From DASUBN01 sp036263155 (GTDB lineage Bacteria > Pseudomonadota > Gammaproteobacteria > Natronospirales > REEB76): 9,986 nt of DNA. Position 1 is the first letter of the stretch. Each line of letters begins with the position of its first letter. The stretch covers positions 1 to 9,986 of the forward strand of contig DATAHN010000046.1 in NCBI GenBank assembly GCA_036263155.1, written 5' to 3'. The notes beneath the pieces are model-generated. The model worked only from the letters and a program-made list of their open reading frames with translations. It searched no databases and had not been told where the DNA came from. Below, one piece after another: positions 5,240-9,986 of the stretch. The translations under genes were made by a program, and so were the position numbers.

Positions 5240-6475
5240 TCAGACGTAACTCAGCCACCAGTCGCTGCGCCGCGCCTTCAGGGACGTGACCCAGCGGCAC
5301 AAGGGATAGAGCGCGACCACCACCAGGATCCAGATCAGGTACACCCCGCCGAGACCCACGCCGAAACCTCTGGGGAAATACCGATAGTGAGTCAGGAACT
5401 GCTGCGCCGCGAATCCCTGCGCGACCCCGAGCGCCATCGCGGTGCCATGGATCAGGTACAGGTGCGCGACATAGAAAGCGAAGGGTGCGCGTCCGTAGGT
5501 CATCAGCACGTCCCTGACACGGCCATGCAGGCGTTCGGCGTACGCACACACGATCGCGGCAGGCCCCAGGGTCATCAACAGATAGAGGAGGCTCGGCGGG
5601 TACTTCGTCGTCGCCAGGAAGGACATGACCGATCCGGCGGGGTTGCCGGGAACGGCCTGCCAGAGCTGGGGATCGCCGTACACGTTCAGTGCGCGCAGCA
5701 CCACGAATGCCAGTATCAGGCCGATGCCGATCCGCGCCAGCCTGGGTTGCCAGACCTGTGCAGGCCCCTGGAACAGGCCTGCCGAGGCGTACCCGAGCAG
5801 CATGACGCCGATCCAGGGCAGCACCGGGTAGGAGAAATACACCGAGAACGGGCCCATGGCGTACAGCTGGCGCGCATGCAGCACGACCCACAACGGTCCC
5901 GTCGCACCGGTGGAACTCGCCGCCGGCCACACCGCATCCAGCAGGTTGTGCCCGCATATGATCGCTACGCCGATCAGCAAACAGGCGCGCCGGCCCAGGT
6001 ACTGCACACCCGCCAGCGCCACCATGGCGGCGCCGATGGCCCAGATGACCTGCAGCCCCACGTAGGTGCGGCCGCCGAGTTCGGCGATGCCCCAGGGGGA
6101 GAACGAAGTGGCGGTCGAGATGACCAGGACCTCGATGCCGATCAGCCACAAGCCGCGCACCAGCAGGAACCGCGCCAGCTCGGGCCGGCTCTTGCGCAGG
6201 GACATGAGGCCCGCGCTGGTCCCCGCCAGGAACACGAAGGTCGGCGCGCAGAAGTGCGTGATCCAGCGCGTCGCGAAGAGCAGCGGTCCGATCGAATGAT
6301 CAGCGATGGGATCCTGCAGGGAGCCGGCCATCATGTAGTCGCGGACGTGGTCGAGGGCCATCACGACTATCACGAGGCCCCGCAAGATATCGATCGAGCT
6401 CATCCGGTACGCACGCCGGTCGGATACGGCCGGCACTTCGGTCACGGACTGGACTTCCGCTGCAACAGCGCTCAT
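5240..6475 (-). CDS. DUF1624 / heparan-alpha-glucosaminide N-acetyltransferase-like membrane protein
   Basis: A 411-residue multi-pass membrane protein with about ten hydrophobic segments from residue 31 onward. The N-terminal signature RMSSIDILRGLVIVVMALDH (24-43, including D29, R32, D42, H43) followed by VRDY is the hallmark of DUF1624, the bacterial relative of lysosomal HGSNAT. HGSNAT carries acetyl groups from cytosolic acetyl-CoA across a membrane to a glucosamine end. A second family-like segment (YGRAPFAFYVAHLYLIHG) lies near the C-terminal third. Acyl transfer to an envelope sugar is a reasonable inference; the substrate is not known. Start choice: ATG 6475 has AGGA 8 bases upstream (6484-6487), whereas ATG 6484 would have it overlapping the start codon. 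The core AGGATGT there also resembles a CsrA site. No clear terminator follows before the M61 gene, so some read-through into that gene is possible. The family call is good; DUF418/OpgC-type acyltransferases are the nearest alternatives. Confidence 0.82.
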   Translation of the reverse strand: MSAVAAEVQSVTEVPAVSDRRAYRMSSIDILRGLVIVVMALDHVRDYMMAGSLQDPIADHSIGPLLFATRWITHFCAPTFVFLAGTSAGLMSLRKSRPELARFLLVRGLWLIGIEVLVISTATSFSPWGIAELGGRTYVGLQVIWAIGAAMVALAGVQYLGRRACLLIGVAIICGHNLLDAVWPAASSTGATGPLWVVLHARQLYAMGPFSVYFSYPVLPWIGVMLLGYASAGLFQGPAQVWQPRLARIGIGLILAFVVLRALNVYGDPQLWQAVPGNPAGSVMSFLATTKYPPSLLYLLMTLGPAAIVCAYAERLHGRVRDVLMTYGRAPFAFYVAHLYLIHGTAMALGVAQGFAAQQFLTHYRYFPRGFGVGLGGVYLIWILVVVALYPLCRWVTSLKARRSDWWLSYV

Positions 6476-6798
6476 AGGCGACATCCTGCTCGGGTTAGGG
6501 TGTGGAAGCTCCGGGGTGCACCCCTCGGGATATGCCCCGTGGAGAGCCCTGGTTACACCGTGCAGAACACGCCGGACGATGCGGATATTCCCCGGCCCTC
6601 CGGCGGACCGGCCGCATGGCCAGGCGGGAACAGGCGGGAATTTGTCCCAGGCCCGGGAACTATTGGACCCTGCGGATTTCTGACGTGAGGCAGGCCGGGT
6701 AGTATCATCCGGGGTCCCGGCCCAGCCTGGCTGGACCTGCCATCGAACAGTCCTCGGGGTACTGTCGTCTCATCTATATAAGTAGGAGGCTTGGAACC
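6476..6798. other. Divergent intergenic region between acyltransferase-like and M13 peptidase genes
   Basis: This 323-bp stretch holds no convincing gene. Visible elements include a perfect 12-bp palindrome GGGGTGCACCCC (6513-6524), close upstream of the minus-strand gene. A candidate plus-strand -10 TAGTAT lies at 6700-6705, followed by CCGGGG; its -35 is weak (TTCTGA, 6678-6683, 16-bp spacing). CCAGCCTGGCTGG is a 13-bp palindrome at 6723-6735. ACAGT/ACTGT is an inverted repeat at 6747-6751/6761-6765. A run TATATAAG at 6775-6782 lies just before the M13 ribosome-binding site. If the 6700 promoter is real, the M13 message has a leader of roughly 85 bases containing the last two repeats. Confidence 0.45.
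6783..6788 (+). promoter_or_regulatory. Strong ribosome-binding site of the M13 peptidase gene
   Basis: AGGAGG complements the 16S rRNA tail fully and lies 10 bases before ATG 6799. It is the strongest Shine-Dalgarno sequence in the window and, with the A/T-rich bases before it, suggests high translation. It fixes the start codon at 6799. Confidence 0.75.
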
Positions 6799-8904
6799 AT
6801 GCAACGCGGATACCTGTTACTGGGCGCCCTCTGCGCCGTATCACTCGGAGCGATCGCCGCCGGCGACACCGGCCTCCATGCCGACTGGCTCGACAAGAGC
6901 GTCTCCCCCTCCCAGGACTTCTTCGCCTACGCCAACGGCGGCTGGCAGAAGCAGAACCCGATCCCGGCCGCCTACGCGCGCTGGGGCACCTTCAACATCC
7001 TGCAGAAGCAGAACCAGGAAGTGATCAGGCAGATCCTGGAAGACAATGCCAAGACCGCCCACAAGGCGGGCAGCACCGAGCAGAAGGTCGGTGACTTCTA
7101 CGCCACCGGCATGGACGAGGCGGGCATCGAGAAGGCCGGCCTCGCGCCGCTGCAGTCCGAGTTCGCCGCCATCGCCGCCATCAAGGACCAGGCCTCCCTG
7201 CAGAAGGAGATGGCGCACCTGCAGATGATCGGCGTGGACGCCATGTTCGGCTTCGGCGAGATCCAGGACTTCAAGGACAGCAGCAAGGTCATCGCCATCG
7301 CCGCCCAGGGCGGCCTCGGCCTGCCGGACCGCGACTACTACCTCAAGACCGCCGACAAGTGCGTGGCGCCGGCCGCCACCGCCACCTCGGCCGCGAGCAC
7401 CGCCGCGAACCCGGCCCAGGCCGAGTACGACGCGTGCAAGGCCCAGGCCGACAAGTTCCAGAAGGTGCGCGACGCCTACGTGGCCCACGTGAACAACATG
7501 CTGCAGCTGCTCGGCGACTCGCCGCAGAAGGCGGCCGACGAGGCCAAGATGGTCATGGCCCTGGAGACGGACCTTGCCCAGGCCTCCATGCCGCGCGTGG
7601 ACCAGCGCAAGCCTGAGAACATCTACCACGTCATGACGCTGGCCGATCTCGACAAGGCCACGCCGACTCTCTCCTGGAAGGACTACCTGGCCAACGTCGG
7701 CCACCCGGAGATCGCGAGCCTCAACCTCGCGATGCCTGACTTCTTCAAGGCGCTGGACGGCAAGCTCGCCAAGGTCTCCCTCGACGACTGGAAGACCTAC
7801 CTGCGCTGGCACACGGTGGACGCGTTCGCCGCCTACCTGCCCAAGGCGTTCGTGGACGAGGACTTCAAGATGAACGCCGCCCTCACCGGCGCCCAGGAAC
7901 TCTTGCCGCGCTGGCAGCGCGTGGTCAGCACCGAGGACACCGCGCTCGGCTTCGCCATGGGCAAGCTCTACGTGGAGAAGAAGTTCCCGCCCTCCTCCAA
8001 GAAGGCGGTGCTGGACATCCTGCACGGCATCCGCGGCGCGCTGAAGGAGGACCTCACCGACCTGGCCTGGATGTCGCCTGACACCCGCAAGGCCGCCGAC
8101 GTCAAGCTCGGCATGATGGAGGAGCGCATCGGCTACCCCGACAAGTGGCGCGACTACTCCGCCCTCGACATCAAGCGCGACAGCTACGTGCAGAACGTGA
8201 TGCGCTCGAACGAGTTCCTGAACAATCGCGAGCTCAACAAGATCGGCAAGCCGGTGGACAAGAACGAGTGGGGCATGACGCCGCAGACCGTCAACGCCTA
8301 CTACAGCCCGCTGCGGAACAACATCAACTTCCCGGCCGGCATCCTGCAGCCGCCGTTCTTCGACCCCAATGCCCCGGCGGCGGTGAACTACGGCGCGCTC
8401 GGCTTCGTCATGGGCCATGAGATGACCCACGGCTTCGACGATCAGGGCGCCCAGTTCGACGGCCACGGCAACCTGCAGAACTGGTGGACGGAGGACGACC
8501 TCAAGAAGTTCCACGTCGCCACCGACTGCATCTCCGACCACTTCTCGTCCTATACCGTGGACGGCGGCCTGCACGTGCAGGGCAAGCTGGTCACCGGCGA
8601 GGCCACCGCGGACCTGGGCGGCCTCACCCTGGCCTGGCGCGCCTTCCACAAGTCGGCGGCCTACAAGAATGCCAAGACCATCGACGGCCTGACCCCGGAC
8701 CAGCAGTTCTTCCTGGGCGCGGCCCACGTATGGGCCATGAACATCCGGCCCGAGGAGTCGCGCCGGCTGGTCACCATCGACCCGCACCCGCCCGGCGTGT
8801 ACCGCGTCAACGGAACCCTGGCCAACATGCCGGCGTTCCAGCAGGCCTTCGGCATCAAGGGCGACAGCCCGATGGTGAACAAGGACCGCTGCGTGATCTG
8901 GTGA
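6799..8904 (+). CDS. Exported M13-family (neprilysin/PepO-like) zinc metallopeptidase
   Basis: A 701-residue endopeptidase of family M13. Residues 1-20 form a Sec signal peptide (MQRGYLLLGALCAVSLGAIA); the cysteine at 12 is not in a lipobox, so the mature protein is probably soluble in the periplasm or secreted. An N-terminal M13 domain with the typical DDFFAYANGGW-like start (DFFAYANGGWQK) fills most of the first two-thirds. The catalytic domain has substrate-binding NAYYSP (499-504), zinc motif HEMTH (540-544) and GEATAD (600-605) with ligand E601 and D605. It ends in the characteristic CVIW. All key residues are present and the length fits the family. Odd: an Ala/Thr-rich insertion flanked by C188 and C213 interrupts the segment after RDYYLK. 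M13 enzymes cleave short peptides on the amino side of hydrophobic residues; the substrate here is unknown. A monocistronic gene with its own leader and terminator. Confidence 0.96.
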   Translation: MQRGYLLLGALCAVSLGAIAAGDTGLHADWLDKSVSPSQDFFAYANGGWQKQNPIPAAYARWGTFNILQKQNQEVIRQILEDNAKTAHKAGSTEQKVGDFYATGMDEAGIEKAGLAPLQSEFAAIAAIKDQASLQKEMAHLQMIGVDAMFGFGEIQDFKDSSKVIAIAAQGGLGLPDRDYYLKTADKCVAPAATATSAASTAANPAQAEYDACKAQADKFQKVRDAYVAHVNNMLQLLGDSPQKAADEAKMVMALETDLAQASMPRVDQRKPENIYHVMTLADLDKATPTLSWKDYLANVGHPEIASLNLAMPDFFKALDGKLAKVSLDDWKTYLRWHTVDAFAAYLPKAFVDEDFKMNAALTGAQELLPRWQRVVSTEDTALGFAMGKLYVEKKFPPSSKKAVLDILHGIRGALKEDLTDLAWMSPDTRKAADVKLGMMEERIGYPDKWRDYSALDIKRDSYVQNVMRSNEFLNNRELNKIGKPVDKNEWGMTPQTVNAYYSPLRNNINFPAGILQPPFFDPNAPAAVNYGALGFVMGHEMTHGFDDQGAQFDGHGNLQNWWTEDDLKKFHVATDCISDHFSSYTVDGGLHVQGKLVTGEATADLGGLTLAWRAFHKSAAYKNAKTIDGLTPDQQFFLGAAHVWAMNIRPEESRRLVTIDPHPPGVYRVNGTLANMPAFQQAFGIKGDSPMVNKDRCVIW

Positions 8905-8928
8905 ATTGAATTGGTACTCGGTTGAGAT

Positions 8929-8962
8929 GACGGCGGGCCGCGAGGTCCGCCGTCTCCTTTTG
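8929..8962 (+). terminator. Rho-independent terminator of the M13 peptidase gene
   Basis: GACGGCGGGCC (8929-8939) pairs with GGTCCGCCGTC (8944-8954): 11 bp with one G-U pair, closed by a GCGA (GNRA) tetraloop and followed by TCCTTTTG. It starts 25 bases after the stop codon. The T-run is short but the stem is very stable. Confidence 0.8.
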
Positions 8963-9011
8963 GGCGTTCAGAATTGATTCAGATTTGGATACGGATCGCC
9001 GGCGCGTGGCA

Positions 9012-9020
9012 TGCTATAGC
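9012..9020 (+). promoter_or_regulatory. Possible extended -10 promoter of the Asp-box lipoprotein gene
   Basis: TGCTATAGC contains the extended -10 TGn followed by TATAGC (9015-9020), 33 bases before ATG 9054. No good -35 lies at the right spacing; TTGGAT at 8985-8990 is too far (24 bp). It lies just after the M13 terminator, so a separate promoter is needed here. Weak, by-eye prediction. Confidence 0.35.
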
Positions 9021-9053
9021 TAAGTGAAGCTCAGCCGCAGCGGTAGGACATCC

Positions 9054-9986
9054 ATGAACACAGCCAGGCTCCTCGCCCTCGCGGCGTCCCTCGCCCTCGC
9101 CGCCTGCGGCGGCGGCGGTTCCGATTCCAGCACCGGCAACGGCGGCACGAACGAGCCGGTGCTCGGTCCCCCCAGCTCCTCCCTGGTCAAGGCCTCGGCG
9201 GCGTCGCCCTATGGCGCGGGCTGCGGCGGCAACCTGGGCGGCAGCGTGTCCTACCAGGATGCGGAGGTAGAGCCCTACATGGCCATCAACCCCGCGAACC
9301 CCACTAACATCATCGGCGTCTGGCAGCAGGACCGCTGGTCCGACGGCGGCGCCCACGGCCTGGTGGCGGCCGCATCCATGGACGGCGGCCAGACCTGGAC
9401 CGAGAGCAAGCTCAAGATGTCGCGTTGCGCCGGCGGCAATGCCGGGAACGGCGCGGACTACCAGCGTGCCTCGGACCCCTGGGTCACGTTCGCGCCGGAT
9501 GGCACTGCCTACGTGATCTCCATCTCCTTCAGCGGCCAGACCCTGCAGCCCGGCTCCGACGGCGCGGTGCTGGTGGTGCGCTCCACCGACGGCGGCCTCA
9601 CCTGGAGCAACCCCGTGACCCTGATCCGGGACGGCCAGAGCGCCTTCAGCGACAAGGAAGCGATCACCGCCGACTCCACCGACTCGCACTTCGTGTACGC
9701 GGTATGGGACCGGCTCACTGCCGACAACCGCGGCGCCGCCATGTTCTCCCGTACCACCGACGGCGGCGCCACCTGGGAACCGGCCCGGGCCATCTATGAC
9801 CCGGGCGTGGACAACCAGACCATCGGCAACGAGATCGTGGTGATGCAGGACGGCACCCTGCTCGACCTGTTCGTGGAGATCGACGGCACCTCCGGCGACA
9901 GCTCCACCAGCACCATCAAGGTGATCCGCTCCCAGGACCATGGCGTCACCTGGACCGCGCCCTTCACCGTCGCCCGCAGCCTGGCG
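9054..9986 (+). CDS. Asp-box (BNR) repeat lipoprotein, sialidase-like beta-propeller (3' end outside the window)
   Basis: The frame is open from ATG 9054 to the last base (311 codons, no stop), so the gene is cut by the window edge. AGGA at 9045-9048 supports this start. Residues 1-18 are a lipoprotein signal with lipobox LAAC and lipidated C18. The next residues are Gly/Ser-rich (GGGGSDSS), a flexible linker; glycine at +2 would send it to the outer membrane by the usual Lol rule. Four Asp-boxes follow: SMDGGQTW (108-115), STDGGLTW (177-184), TTDGGATW (234-241) and SQDHGVTW (293-300), spaced 57-69 residues apart as in propeller blades. EPYMAINPANPTNIIGVWQ near residues 75-95 is typical of bacterial BNR proteins. 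No FRIP arginine motif of true sialidases is visible in the part present, so glycosidase activity is not assured; it may only bind glycans or protein. The fold is well supported, the activity is not. Confidence 0.85.
   Translation, partial: MNTARLLALAASLALAACGGGGSDSSTGNGGTNEPVLGPPSSSLVKASAASPYGAGCGGNLGGSVSYQDAEVEPYMAINPANPTNIIGVWQQDRWSDGGAHGLVAAASMDGGQTWTESKLKMSRCAGGNAGNGADYQRASDPWVTFAPDGTAYVISISFSGQTLQPGSDGAVLVVRSTDGGLTWSNPVTLIRDGQSAFSDKEAITADSTDSHFVYAVWDRLTADNRGAAMFSRTTDGGATWEPARAIYDPGVDNQTIGNEIVVMQDGTLLDLFVEIDGTSGDSSTSTIKVIRSQDHGVTWTAPFTVARSLA

Noticed and set aside
5213..6688. 491-residue plus-strand frame opposite the acyltransferase-like gene
   Set aside because: Gln/Arg/His-rich shadow translation; the opposite strand has the DUF1624 signature and membrane helices.
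6775..6780. TATATA as the -10 box of the M13 gene
   Set aside because: Transcription would start at or inside the ribosome-binding site and no -35 lies at suitable spacing; it is more likely an unstructured A/T stretch aiding translation.
6841..8787. 648-residue open frame antisense to the M13 peptidase
   Set aside because: Val/Gly/His/Glu-rich composition without domain features; mirrors GC-rich third positions of the real gene.

Overview
The window looks like chromosomal DNA of a GC-rich proteobacterium, most likely a gammaproteobacterium of the Xanthomonadales/Nevskiales kind. That is an inference from codon use, the mix of exported metallopeptidases and the short Shine-Dalgarno sites; no ribosomal or other marker gene is present. 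From about base 728 onward the DNA is strongly GC-rich with G/C at third codon positions. The first ~700 bases are clearly more A+T-rich (close to half G+C by eye) and read as a different compositional block, possibly acquired.

Layout from left to right: (1) 1-664, minus strand, the 5' part of a zinc-ribbon, two-helix membrane protein that runs off the left edge. (2) 728-1153, minus strand, a MarR-family regulator, divergent from (3) 1234-3045, plus strand, a CLC chloride channel/transporter with two C-terminal CBS domains. A perfect 19-bp palindrome between the two overlaps both putative promoters and is the obvious MarR operator. (4) 3046-3208, a run of four hairpins closed by a strong bidirectional terminator. 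One hairpin loop matches the CsrA/RsmA SELEX consensus at 11 of 12 positions, so this may be a CsrA-binding 3' UTR or small RNA. (5) 3209-5098, minus strand, an exported M61 (glycyl-aminopeptidase-like) PDZ metallopeptidase. (6) 5240-6475, minus strand, a DUF1624/heparan-alpha-glucosaminide N-acetyltransferase-like multi-pass membrane protein. (7) A 323-bp divergent intergenic region. (8) 6799-8904, plus strand, an exported M13 (neprilysin/PepO-like) metallopeptidase followed by its own terminator. (9) 9054-9986, plus strand, the 5' part of a lipoprotein with four Asp-box (BNR) repeats that runs off the right edge.

Functionally, the MarR/CLC pair is probably one regulatory unit (anion flux under control of a ligand-sensing repressor). 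The M61 peptidase, M13 peptidase and Asp-box lipoprotein all carry export signals and, with the acyltransferase-like membrane protein, suggest a cell-envelope/periplasmic hydrolysis neighbourhood. They do not form a single operon: each has its own leader. No CRISPR array, insertion sequence, tRNA or rRNA was seen. The most interesting non-coding signal is the hairpin cluster at 3052-3150; the most interesting protein details are the non-canonical ion-pathway residues of the CLC protein and a cysteine-flanked insertion in the M13 peptidase.
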